DNA of 64,000 nucleotides from Dictyophora rubrovolvata (taxonomy: Eukaryota > Basidiomycota > Agaricomycetes > Phallales > Phallaceae): the NCBI GenBank assembly GCA_029959195.1, contig CP114120.1:1116001-1180000 (forward strand), given 5' to 3'. How positions within the stretch are numbered: the stretch's first letter is position 1; each line of letters starts with the position of its first letter. Shown one piece after another: positions 12,248 to 23,622 of the stretch. Below the pieces are notes generated by a model, which worked only from the letters and a program-made list of their open reading frames with translations, was not told where the DNA came from and did not search any database. The position numbers and the translations under genes are program-made.

Positions 12248-13132
12248 ATGAGCACCCCCAGTGAACAGCCCCCCGGCGACGGTTCGTCAAGAGAAAGAAG
12301 CTTGCCTCCGATAAGAGAAGTGTTCAGAGGTATCTTTAATGCTCATGCACATAGTCTTTGATAAATCATCTATTCAGCTGAATTGGGTAGTGCTCATTCG
12401 TCTGAATATCTACGCTACCAGCAGCAACAACAACAGCAACAGCAACAACAACAACAACATGGCTATTATGATTCTGCAAACGAATCAAGGTCTCGTCCCT
12501 TTACCGGCGCGGTAAGAATTAGAAGTATTCACTGTGTGCGCATTACTGTACCTTTCTCTCTCTTCAAGGCCACGTCCGAACGTACATATTATCAGCAGGC
12601 GTCAGGTCGTGCTCCAGGATCCTCAGACTCCCCATCTAGGTAAACGTCTCTTACACAATAATATATGTTTGTGTAAAATTGAAGGCTTTAAAACCTACTT
12701 CTAGCGGAGGTTTTTCATTTGGAGTACTTCGAACCTCAGGCACGTCCGGAATCCTCACGGATGCAATCCCTCCTTCAACTCAGCCACAAGGAATAATTCG
12801 TCAAACCTCTTATCCAGCATCTCATGAAAACGATGATGCAAACAGACGATACAGATGTGAATATTGCGGGAAACGTTTTGGCATGCCGAGTCATTTGCAG
12901 GTCACAAAAACAAGCTCGGAACTTGCGACTCAAACTGATACCAGTTATATTTAGATTCATCTTCGTACCCATACCGCTGACAGACGTTTGTCTTTCTTTT
13001 CTTTGAAATGCGTCATCGTCTAACCCACTATTTCTCTAACAAAAAGCATTTCATTGCGTATGGCCCGGATGTAACAAATCGTTTACCGTCAAGTCAAATC
13101 TTACTCGACACCTAAAGGCTCATGAGAAATAA
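12248..13132 (+). CDS. C2H2 zinc-finger protein with polyglutamine tract
   Basis: Probable nuclear DNA-binding transcription factor. It starts MSTPSEQPPGDG and has an N-terminal SLPPIREVFRG motif, a 13-residue glutamine run (about 12418-12459), Ser/Gly/Thr-rich linkers, then two fingers at the C-terminus. Finger 1 is YRCEYCGKRFGMPSHLQ continuing over an intron to IHLRTH. Finger 2 is FHCVWPGCNKSFTVKSNLTR followed by HLKAHEK and stop (TAA 13130-13132). All Cys and His ligands are present (C-x2-C...H-x3-H; C-x4-C...H-x3-H). There are about five introns. It converges on another C2H2 gene at 13451-14138 that shares the N-terminal motif and layout, which suggests a local duplication. Targets are unknown. 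Confidence 0.8.
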
Positions 13133-13450
13133 AGTGACGGTCCAATTTTTAAATATCATATCGAACATCCTTTCGAGATATGTACAAATATACATTTCAT
13201 CTTATGTGGCATTAACTTGTGCCCCGATGCGCCTTTCCCCGTGTCGCTTAAGTTTGGCTACGAAAGCCGCGAGAAGAAATCAATAACAGTTAATCAACAT
13301 ATACACCAATGTATTCTTTATATACATTTCCGAGAATATGAGCGTGTCAGTTCTATATAAACCGCTTGCAACTCTATTCTATTCTATTGTCAACAAAAGT
13401 TGCGGGGATTTAATAGCAAATAAATATGAAAATAAATTCATTATCTACCT
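13133..13450. other. Shared 3' region of two convergent zinc-finger genes
   Basis: A 318-base AT-rich gap holds both 3' ends. I see no gene or repeat in it. Confidence 0.5.
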
Positions 13451-14138
13451 TTAACGAGGAAGTCTTCCCGTACCGGGATAACCAGCATTCGGTCGTGGTC
13501 CTTCCGAGTCCGTCCAAGGCTCGAATCCGTCGGAGGGATTCAAGTGCGAAAGTTTGACGTGTCGATTGCAGTTTGAAATAGTTTTGAACCTCTTCGAGCA
13601 ATGAGGACATTGGTATGCTAATCAAAAATAAGAAAAAATTGTTATATACGGGATCAGAGCTACAAACGGGTATCATTATCATGCCTTCTTCTGTGTACCT
13701 GCACCAAGACACATTCAATAAGAAGGGTGAAAAATGAAAACGAAAAAAAAAAGTATTTACTTCGAGGGCAGAAGGTCTATCAGCTGCGAAATTGCAGTCA
13801 GGACATCTATACGGTCCAGTGCGTTGAGCTTGGCGAGGCTGAGACGGAGGTTGAGGGCGACCAGTTTCCATAACAAATGAGGGACCTATGTCAGGGGGAG
13901 GGGGCGCAATCCTAGACTAATGGGTAATTGAATTAGTGAATTAGTGACATGCATATTATCCCCCCGTACCGGAGATACCGGGGGAAGATGAATTTCCACT
14001 GCATGATTGTCAATCTTGGGTTAAAGAGATAAATAGGAAAAGTCTTGACTCACAATCGGGAATATCACGAATAGAGGGGAGATCGTTCCTATCACTAGGT
14101 TGGCTCCCTTGGCTTGACTGTGCAGGCTGTTGAGACAT
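13451..14138 (-). CDS. C2H2 zinc-finger protein, paralogue of the convergent neighbour
   Basis: Probable DNA-binding regulator. Exon 1 encodes MSQQPAQSSQGSQPSDRNDL followed by PSIRDIPDC, matching the neighbour's SLPPIREVF motif in place and spacing. A proline-rich exon (IAPPPPDIGPSF) leads to finger 1: YRCPDCNFAADRPSALE, then VHRRRHDNDT across an intron with a standard GTAAAT donor and GTGCAG acceptor. Finger 2 is YQCPHCSKRFKTISNCNR then HVKLSH. A short tail ends GYPGTGRLPR (stop 13451-13453). Finger ligands are complete. It is much shorter than the neighbour, without the glutamine run. It looks like an old duplicate in inverted orientation. Confidence 0.75.
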
Positions 14139-14963
14139 GCTGAATGAGCTAGCTTGAGCTGAACACAAAGAACTGAACCTTTTCTAAAGCGTTTTTTATA
14201 TGGGGATTGAGGAGTAAGTAACATTGGCTTGCATATCAAAGCCGGGGACACCCACAAAAAATGTGTAAGGCAGGAACACGGCCCCGTTGAAAGCCTCATT
14301 AGTTTCGGATAACCCAGTCACCGAAACAAAGCGTGTTTTCTATTATCCATAGATCAAAGAAGGATATGAGCCCACGATGAATGTCAAATATATATAGACG
14401 ACACCAAAACAGGAGGATTTGCAGGCTGCATATTACCCAGGCTATCCATTGTCCTTAGGTAGTAGGACAGGTGAAGTTTTATTCGAGTCTAACAGATGCG
14501 TGACCTCATTGCTCGCGAACATACTAATAACTTGAAGTCCAACTCACATCTGCATGATTTCGACTAACATTTGAGCTCGAATTACTGTAATATTTGAGCT
14601 CATGAGATTTTCTTTTACTGGTACGACGACTTTTTCAAAAATACTTACGTAATAAAAATTAAAGAATGAACCTGGGTGTTAGATATTTTGAAATTTGAAC
14701 AGGTGTGGTATTCGCACGACCGCGTCGCAGAGCGTTCCATGCAGTTGTGCTTCAGTCGCGTCTCAAGTCCAAGGCTGGTAAAAACATGTAAGCCAAACCT
14801 TATATGTATAAACTAAAAATTGAACGGTGCGAATTGCGAATTGCGAATTAGGGTGGAGTAATCCAGTTACATGAATTGCAAAATATGATATTAAGTGATA
14901 GACCAGATGGAGGAAGAAGAAATAAGATAATACGGTGGTATTGATTTCGAACCAGAGAACCTT
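14139..14963. other. Intergenic between zinc-finger start and G-alpha stop
   Basis: Contains the zinc-finger promoter (TATA box listed separately), an AT-rich stretch, and three tandem GCGAATT units near 14830-14848. No gene is seen. Confidence 0.5.
14192..14200 (-). promoter_or_regulatory. TATA box of the second C2H2 zinc-finger gene
   Basis: On the minus strand TATAAAAAA lies about 54 bases before the ATG at 14138, close to the spacing in the paralogue. Confidence 0.4.
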
Positions 14964-17352
14964 TCATATGAAATCGGCTCTTTGAAGATTTGCTCGCAGT
15001 ATGCCTTCTCTCACTGGCAGGTTCCGTCAAGTTCAAAAAGTCTAGGTTCCGAAGCAGACACAAGCTTACCTATACCGAGGGTAACACCTGTAGCTTTGGT
15101 ATCCTGCGGTTACCTGTGAATTATCTGATATTGCCCGGAAACAAAAGCATACCGTCACAGCCGTCAAATAAACGTAATAAGGTCTCGGCTGAGGGGAGTA
15201 TTGTCTTTGTATCTCCTTGAATTTCTGTTTGAAATCTTTGGTTGAAAGGCTTGAGTGATTTTGGAATTTATCAAATGTAAAACGCAATCACATTTGCAAA
15301 CCGTATCCAAATCATTGTTTCGGTCGCCGAAAGAAGTTACATATCTAGCAATGCGGACGCCGTGAGCCAGTTTCCGCCGTAGGATATCAATCTATCAAAT
15401 TTAATTTAGTAATAGTTGGTAAAATAACAAGAAACTAAACTTTATTTAGAAAGAGAATGAGCTGGACCTGCGTGAGTAACGGAGAACGGCAAAGCGTGCG
15501 CCATAAAGTGATGGAATCTTCCTGCAAATTGAATGTCACATTTTTTTTTTGAAAAACGTTCAGCGTCTGCATGATGCTCACCAGACGATTAATTCTGGGA
15601 TCCTCCGCTAGTGCTTCGTCAAAGCAGCTGATAGGCGCTAAAAATATAATTGCATCCACTGACAGGTCTCATCAGTTTCGGAACCCCCCCATACCCGAAA
15701 CAGACCACTTACTTTCGTCAAAGAAGGACAACCAGGACGCTAAATGCTTCTCTTAATAATAATAAAAAACAAGAAAGATAACAAGACGCGTACAGCGCTG
15801 GGGTTGACATTAGCACGCACTTGAAACTACGGCAAAGGAGAAGAAAAAACCGTTACCTGACTTCTGGATCCACCAATGTCATATACCCGCCACTCCCTTC
15901 CTGTATCCACACCACGCTCGAAAGTAAATCTATGTTCTTGGACGCCCATCGTACGCAAACGAGCCCGGATAACATCATCTGAGATGGACCCACAACTAAG
16001 TCCCAGAGGCACCAGGAAGAATAGAACACAAGGACCATACCATCTGAAGGTTGGTATCCAGGGGAGGCAATGCGCTCTGCATCGGGTAAGAAGCTGCGGT
16101 GATGATGTTAACTTATTTCAGGTAATAAGCCGAAGATTAAAAATGAAGGCATAAAATAAATGTAGATTCAGATGAGCTCAACACGTCCGAAGAGCAATAA
16201 CAAGGTGATGTAATGATATGAACAGGTGACTCACAACCCAGGGAAGTCTTCGATCCTGCCCCCGAGATATGATAGGGCTGACTTTCCAGCCGCAGTCCGT
16301 CCTTCGACAATCAGTAAAGCCCCCTGTACTTCAGGATCTCGCCAAAGAGTTCGTATTTCTGGCAGAGCTGCGTGCAAAATTGCACTAGGAGAGGTTTGGT
16401 CTCGTACATCCAATAACTTTCCCTCGGAAGTTGGGCGAGTATCAAAGCTTGAACGAAAGGAGTAGTCGGTTTCTGCAAGTCCGTTTGACTGAGATGAGGT
16501 CGAAACTCGACGAAGGAAGCGGCTCTTCCATGAGTTCGATCCTGAAGAACGGACAAAGAATTCTTGGGTATGGCGCAACGGTGGTGAACCGATCAATAAA
16601 GATGTATCTGAAACGTGTAAGTTATTAACAACAATTGCGAAGGTCCATTGATGGTATTGACCATGCGTTTTACCGTCGGCAGTGAAAGAACGATAATCTC
16701 CTGGTTCCTCAACATCGCTAGGAGAAAGTCTGCGTTGCAAAATCCGTTCTGCCACTTTCAACTGCATCATCAAAGAAGCATATCGGGCAATAATGTCTCC
16801 GGGAGTGGCTCCTTGGGACTGAGAAGTGCTGGGATGTGGGGAGGCACCGGAAGAAAACTCATTGAACACCGGCACTATAACGGTATCTTCGCCAAGGCTC
16901 GCAACTGCGTCAAGAACAAGGGCTACGGAACGAATCAAATTGAGCTGGATGACGGCCCTCCAAGCTGCCCGCTCATCTCGCCATGACTGCGGGGCATAGT
17001 GTATTTGGAAATCTGGCAAAGTTGGTGCGATTCGGAAAACGACCCGGGCCGACGGAGAGAAAAAAAGAGATTAGAACTCACTTTTCAGGGTGGTACTTTT
17101 CCCACTTTCGCTCTGACCGAGAAGAAGAAGACGAACAGGTTTCCTTTTCTTGAGTGCAGCCCTTTCCCGTCGAAGTTCCTCATCTATCTCATCACTAATG
17201 CGTTTCGCTTCCCGCTCAGTTCGTAGACGCTCTTCACGCTCAATAGGAGTTTCAGAGGGAGATGGTTGCAAAGCACGCGTTAAAGGATCATCAATGTCAG
17301 AGGATAAAGACCGCGACATGGACGCATTTGAACGACCACGAATGCGTGGCAT
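14964..17352 (-). CDS. Divergent heterotrimeric G-protein alpha subunit
   Basis: GTP-binding signal transducer at the plasma membrane. It starts MPRIRGRSNASMSRSLSSDI, with a long charged N-terminal helix (REERLRTEREAKRISDEIDE). The P-loop is LLLLGQSESGKSTTLK. The helical domain is large and carries a low-complexity insert (FSSGASPHPSTSQSQGATPG). Switch I is DVIRARLRTMGVQEHRF, the G3 motif is YDIGGSRSQRASW, G4 is FLNKID (NKxD), and KEIQRQYSPQPRPYYVYLTA carries the G5 region. The last exon ends VREGILRANLQRADFI (stop 14964-14966). No N-terminal MGxxxS myristoylation signal is present, and the P-loop has Ser where classic G-alphas have Gly/Ala (GxGES). This matches the expanded, divergent G-alphas of mushrooms. 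The partner receptor is unknown. Confidence 0.88.
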
Positions 17353-17521
17353 GGTGGTGGAGGAAAAGAAGGGCTCTCAGCGGACGGTGAGACCATCGAA
17401 TCGCTTGCTTAGTCAGACAACCATCCACTATTGACTTTTTAAAAATAACACATAATCTATTGGACATTGAAATGGCGACATAACTATATTTACCGCCCTT
17501 CCATATCATATCAGCATCCTT

Positions 17522-20500
17522 TTACACTGCGGTTGTACTTCCATCTGTGGCTGATGATTCAGAGGGACTGACGAGTGAAAATCTAGTATATATCAATAAG
17601 GACCAGTAGAGCAAAAAACCTCGAGCAACTTCTTGAATGGACTTACGCTGTAGATCTCCACTCCTCGCCCTCAACAGCAATCTTATTTTCAAAATCCTGT
17701 CTACATATCCATCCGCTCGGACTGCCTTCTTGAGGTAGTATTAGTGAATCCTAGACAAATTTAGGTCAGGATAACCAGACGACTTCCCAGGCTCCACTAG
17801 ACTCACTCTCTTCGGAATAAAATTGAAGCGCTTCTCGCGGAGTTGGAGCTGTTCAGTTGCTCGGATATCCTTGGTTTGTCGTTTGAGAATCTAAAACAGA
17901 TGTTAACATCATTCTAACGCGAACGAGCTATTTTTCTTACATCTCTTAGCACTTGGGTACGTGTGCTTCCTTCTTTTACTCTCGCTTCTTCCATCTTGTC
18001 GCGTACGTGCGCCAATTGTTGATCAATCAGCATCAACGCCGAAGTGATTCCATCTCGAACGGCACGTTGAACTTGTGTCTTCACTATCTTTGTGAAAATT
18101 CGTAGGAACCTGTATAAAGTATCGTGCTTGCTATCTCTTACACTGAACTTCAGCTGATCGATGTGGACTTTGACATCTTTCACGTTGAATACTGATCCAG
18201 AACCTTTTTCTGCACCTAGCAGGTGTATGGTCGTCTATTTTTACCCAAAATTTGATTCCATTTCACTGGAGTGTCTTGATGATACAACGCACCGTAATGC
18301 CATTCCCACTGATAAGCACATCAGCAATCCCGGAGTCCTTAACCTTTGGGAATCCCGTCTTTTTGTTGAAATAGAACCTTAAGTCTCTTAAGTCAGTCTA
18401 AGTGTAATTCAGCATTTCATCTCGAGAGGAAGGGGACAGAAGCCTCTCTCTCACTTGTATTTGACTTAATTTTATGGTGAAATTGTGTTGGGTTTGGCCA
18501 GAAATACCAGCATGAGGGGAGAATTTGACGTAATTACGGGCTTCAATTGTGACGATGCTAATTCTGGTTTAGGACTCGAAACCATAAAGAAGGATCATAC
18601 ACACTTTGGGAACAGGTTTTGCCCGCTCAGCGCCATATTTTCAACAACAAAGTCCCAAGTTTGATCCGTGAACTCTGCACGAGGGATAGGAATGTAACCT
18701 GCCTTCAAAAAAAGCGTTTGAGTTCTCTCTATTTGTGGGGCCGTTGACCGGCATATCTTAAAGATACCTTATCAATAAGTTGAGGGAGTATGACATTTCT
18801 GATATCAGCCCACAGTTCGGGCTTCCACGAGAGGGCTCCTTCAGAATTGAACAGCAAATCCCGAATAAGGCGAGTCCAATTGCTCATAAGACGCTCATTG
18901 AGAGGATCGTCCATGACGTTCTTAAGCCTGTCAATTTATTTGTGTTCAGAAGGCAACCTTGCGAGAGATGGAAATGAAGGTACCAATCTCCAACTGCGTT
19001 AAAAAAGTTGTCGAAATATGTCTTGTACTTTTGATCAAAGAATTTACGGCCTGATATAATTCAAATTCCATCATTTTGGATCACGCACTCTAATTTACGA
19101 CACGAACCATTTTCTCTTAGATCTCTACCCTTCTTTATGCATTCTTCGTCTACCACGTATCCTTTTTCCAGAAACATCTAGGTATTCCGATCAGCAAAGA
19201 GTGTAGAGAAGACGTCAGCTGATATCGCTCAACGTACCCTTCTCAGCCAGATAGTTATTTGATTAAACCACTCGCGTAGTTCATTGTCTTCGCGGGATCT
19301 GTTATATAATTGTTTACCAGTATCTACTACTGTCTGAGGAGGATGATTATTGGCAACACGAGTCAGAAGTGCAAACAGTTCATCTTTCGCCTGTATTCAT
19401 TGACCAGTTAAAAAATAGAAAAATAACAAAGAATGCCAGCGGAGCCAACCTGTTTCAAGGAACCTTGTTCCCAATCCACGCGGGGATGGCTTTCACTAGC
19501 CACCCCGGCGCTTTCGCTGGTATATTGAGAGAGCATATCTAGGAACCACCGTAGGCTTTCTTGATATTCTTCCTCGCGTTGGCATTCTACGATAACCTAT
19601 GGGAAAAATTGACCGACACGAAATACGAAAATGAGAAGCAACTTGCCTTTTTCAGGCGATATATCAGCCGCTCTCTTCGTTCTTGAGGGAAATAATCTTT
19701 GAGAAGAAAATCACGAGCTTGATCGTATCTTGTTGTGATCTGAGTTTTCTGTTTTTCTGGAACCGTATCTTTAAGTTTTGAGCCTGTCGCGGAAGTGTCT
19801 TTTTTAAGCTCCTGTGGTTGAGTGGTTTTCGTACGCTGGTCCCTTTGAGTGAGACCCATGGCTGTTTCAGCCATGGCATTGAATGCTCGTTCTGACCCTT
19901 GACGCACATCACGCGTTGTTTGTCGAACAGATTCTTGTTCTGCAAGTGGCAGACCAGTTCGGCTATCTTTGGGCTGAAACTTTGGTTGGTCGCTAGAGAC
20001 GGGATCGTCTACATGCTTTAAGGCGTCTTCCTGAGGTTTAGCAGATCGAGCTAAGATATCGCGGCCAATTAGAAAGAAGTCTGAGACTAGCTTCCTAGCT
20101 TCAGAGTTGGTGATCAACAACGATATGAGCACGCGTAGGTGATGAGCAGCTATTGCAAAACATTGGCAAACAAATACATATAGATATAGATATGACAGCC
20201 AAGCCTACCTTTAATACTATCATCCTTCAACCCGCCGGCCCTGAGTGACGTGGTCTGTGTGGCATTGGGTGGCTGAACTTGAACATCACGCGTATGCCAC
20301 AAAAAATACTGAAATAACTCGTCGTTGTTTTTCTCTCGAACCAAAATTCGCGCCTATTATGAAGGTAAAATTGCGTGAAGGTGAGTCGACACAGAATATA
20401 CTTACTGTCTCAATCATTCTTCGGAGATCTTGGATCAACTCCTTGCCTGCAGGACTGAGCGTGGAAAGATCTACAGGAGAGTGATTTTCAATATAGCCTA

Positions 20501-20734
20501 AGCTTTCGTCAATTTGGGCATTGGAGGGCAGTTTTCCCAATCTTAAGGCCTGTAATACGCCATATACCTTCAGCTGTTGATAGAAAAGTTATATAGATTT
20601 CCTTCCTTTTCTGTTGAAAAAAACCTCACCTTTCGATCGAGATCAGCTCCGAGTTTTTCCTTGTTAAGTGGATCGGTAACAGCACTCTTTGCAGGATGAT
20701 CAGAAACGTCTTTGACAGCGGGCGGAAGCGACAT
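17522..20734 (-). CDS. HAM1-like / DUF4449 family protein
   Basis: Large fungal-specific protein, about 850 residues, resembling the HAM1-like N- and C-terminal domain family (DUF4449). It starts MSLPPAVKDVSDHPAKSAVT. Readable segments include NNDELFQYFLWHTRD, LISLLITNSEARKLVSDFFL, a Gln/Lys/Thr-rich linker, YDQARDFLLKDYFPQERRER, EEEYQESLRWFLDMLSQYT, YKTYFDNFFNAVGDWYLHF, SNWTRLIRDLLFNSEGALSW, and the C-terminal-type block VKVHIDQLKFSVRDSKHD. It ends SESSATDGSTTAV. The family is thought to bind lipids in a tubular fold, but its cellular role is not established. Family assignment rests on remembered similarity and is moderate. It lies between the G-alpha and phosducin-like genes on the same strand; whether this has functional meaning is unknown. 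Confidence 0.65.
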
Positions 20735-20875
20735 GTTGAATGAGAAGAGCAAAAGGAGTTTCGGTGAGAGGAGTCTATGACGTCATGTATGCACTTGGCA
20801 GTTCAATTGAGCCTAAATTCAGACAGCCAGGGTACATACGGATACACATGTAGTACGTAAGCGACCTGGTCCTCG

Positions 20876-22112
20876 TCAAAGGTCAAATATCTCGTCGTCA
20901 TGATCATCTCCTTTATCTAGATCCTCGTCATCGCTCGAGAACCCACAATTATCATGTTTGGAGTGTTGAATGATATTATGTCTATCGTTGCCATGCTTAG
21001 TCAAGTATACACACACATATGAGATTAGTTTCCCCGACGCACCCTTTTAGCAACGCTTCAACTGGGTTATCCATTGATCCTCCTTCTTTCCGTTTGATCC
21101 ATCCGTCTGCTTCCCAGTCCACGCGAATCCATGTATACACCAATTCCCCACCCCGATAGACCAACATTGTCGGGAACAAATCAGAATCCACTTGTTCATT
21201 CTGAGAAGCTTGGCTTTCATCTTCGAGCTCGTCATCGTCGTCATCGTCGTCATCATCGTTATAAGTGATATCATCCAGCTCATACTCTCCTTCATCTTGC
21301 GTTTGACCAACAAAGTTCCTGAGAAAAGTCGATCGTCGGGGCGCCGGGGTCGGCATAAACGTAGCGAATCCTACTGCTCCTGCTCGTGTGCGGATGAATT
21401 TGGTGTTTGGATATTGTCTCGCAAGCCGGGCCAATGTTGAGTCTAAGTCATGGCAACGACTGGAAGTCTGTTTGAGTCTCCATGGTGAATGACTGTTCAA
21501 TGTTGAAGTGACAGACACATACGGGATCATATATGTGCAAAACAACCCACGTATCTTTCGGTGCTCCATCGATTGCATCTATAAACCCTGACCGCCCTAT
21601 CTCTCTAAGATGACCAAAGCGACCGGGGCGTTCGAAAAGCATTCGCTTGCTACTCCCTTGGTCTCGGCTTAATTCTTCTTCGGCGACTTTATCTAATAAT
21701 CGCAACTCCTCATCCTGGGTATAAGTTGTCGTTATCAGTGCCATTTTTTCCAAACGATGGTTTATATTGCGGATGTTTTCAATATGTTTATCTCGATCTC
21801 GCCGTACAGCCTCATTACGGTCTCGGATGACGCTCTTAACACCTGTCCCGTTTTGAGGTGTATTGACATATGTAGCAGAGTTACTCGGCCCCGAGGGCAT
21901 TCCAAACTGTGAAAGTGAAATATCTGAATCACTCAGGTCTTCATTTGCTGGGAAAAGCGGATCTGGCGAGGGTGATCTTGACTTGGGGGGCGAATGTTTA
22001 GGAGATAAAGTCGGAGAATTCGAAAAACCACTTCCAGAAAGAATTCTTGCTTCGAGGTCCTCAAGAAATTTCTAAGTGCATAATCCAGCTTCAGGAAATC
22101 ATAACTTACCAT
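20876..22112 (-). CDS. Phosducin-like protein (thioredoxin fold)
   Basis: Member of the phosducin-like family, cytosolic co-factor of the CCT chaperonin in G-beta or tubulin/actin folding. The coding first exon is only the ATG (22110-22112). A 38-base intron follows, then KFLEDLEARILSGSGFSNSP. The family block GVKSVIRDRNEAVRRDRDKH, then FGHLREIGRSGFIDAI, WVVLHIYDP, the thioredoxin-like CHDLDSTLARLARQYPNTKF and FPTMLVYRGGELVYTWIRVD are clear. A run of nine aspartates (about 21226-21252) sits inside the domain. The 3' end depends on the last donor: GTCGGG gives an acidic tail (GFSSDDEDLDKGDDHDDE, stop 20876-20878), as expected for the family, while GTGCGT, the stronger site, gives a different short tail ending at 20917. 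I prefer the acidic tail. It is divergent from the LENG1-like gene, 106 bases away. Confidence 0.8.
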
Positions 22113-22218
22113 AATAACCTCTGCGTTGCTAGTAGCAAGCTAGTAGTAAATACGCTGAGCAAATTACATAATCAGCAATATGTGACCTAACTTGGACGTA
22201 CCAGCCACAACGTTGAAG

Positions 22219-23243
22219 ATGGGGAAATTAAACATTGCACACCACAAATCTTACCATCCCTACCGTTTAGATAACATAGAACGTGTCAAACGGGATGAAG
22301 AAGAAGCGAAACGGAAAGAAGAAGGTCAAGAGGACCGTATGAGACTCGCGGTAAGTTGTTGTGATTGGCGTTGGCACCTGGACTATGCGTTTACCGCCCT
22401 CTTTACAATCTGGCCAGGACGCTGAAGCAAGGCTAGGGCTTTTGCGTGCTAGAGCCGATTCTGGTCTGGTTAACAATGCATCTCACAATGCAGACGTGGA
22501 ACTCCAGGAACGTCTTTCAGGCCATTCCGGCCATATCAATTTATTCGCCGACTTGGAACAGGTATGTTCGGCCTTTGACTCCCGTCGCGAATTGCTCGTT
22601 GAAACGACTAAATTCTAGCAAGAATTGGCTGCCACTATTGAGCGCTCACGACATTTCAAGCCGTCAACCAAAGTTGAAGAGGAGAAAGGAATCAGGTTAG
22701 CACCTTCCGCGAAGGACCTCAAGCCTTGGTATGTAGACGGAAAACTCAGCAAAGAAGATCTTCCTGAAGATAAAAAGTACGTAATAATCCCAGTCCGTTT
22801 GAGCTGCACTAATTCCTATCGGGCAGAATGAAGGATCTTACGTCGAAAATGCTATCAGACCCTTTAACATCTATTAAGCACGAACTCTCCAGGACCCATC
22901 CGTCTTCGCGAGGGGTATCCGTCTCTTCTGTCAACTATACCTCCCATTCTTCCGAAGATAGGATACGACGTGAATCGAAAGAAAGAGCTCGCGCCATGGA
23001 GCTTATTCGGAAAAGACAAAAAGAGAAAGAGCGTGAACTGCTTGGTAGCGTTTGTATGACACCCAGCACCGTTTACTCTGAGCATACCTCCGGATACCGT
23101 GATGTGTACAATCCAAGAGAGACGGAAGAAGCTCACCGACAATGGGAGAGGAAGACGGCGCCAGTCGAAAGGTACGCGCTTGAACAGTTGCAATCTTTTA
23201 AGATAACTTATCTCTTGCTAGGAGAAGAGACAAACGAAAGTGA
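22219..23243 (+). CDS. LENG1-like protein with Cir_N domain
   Basis: Nuclear protein of the LENG1/Cir_N group, often linked to splicing factors. It starts MGKLNIAHHKSYHPYRLDNI followed by ERVKRDEEEAKRKEEGQEDR, the classic Cir_N signature (KSWHxxxxxNxxKVxRDE). Exon 2 continues DAEARLGLLRARADSG. Exon 3 holds FKPSTKVEEEKGIRLAPSAK and DLKPWYVDGKLSKED. Exon 4 is highly charged (RIRRESKERARAMELIRKRQ). The final small exon gives RRDKRK and stop at 23241-23243; the junction AG|gtacgc...ctag|G is in frame. Short charged coiled segments dominate, with no catalytic domain. It shares a 106-base promoter region with the phosducin-like gene. Confidence 0.78.
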
Positions 23244-23622
23244 TTCCGTGCTCAGTTTATATGTCAAATAGGTTGGAGCCGTTAGGAGTTCATTTGACGC
23301 AGAAGCAGATGTCCGTGCAACGTTTGATATGCACTTTACTCGCGGCGACTGCCCTCTTTCTCTCCCTCTTTCTCGGCTTTGAGTAACCATCGATCCACCC
23401 AACTCAAGGTTTGCGGACGCAATATTGTCTGTTATATTATTCTGCGATATAATTTATATTCCTCCAGTATGTATCACAATCCGGACCAAATGTATGCCAG
23501 TGCGTTACCCACGTCAAATAGCTCGATTGGGTTTTCACAGTTTATTCTGCTCAGGTCTTTCTGGTCTCATTATTTCTCGTGAACACCAATAACAGTCAAG
23601 AGCTAGTTCTCCACATACATAA

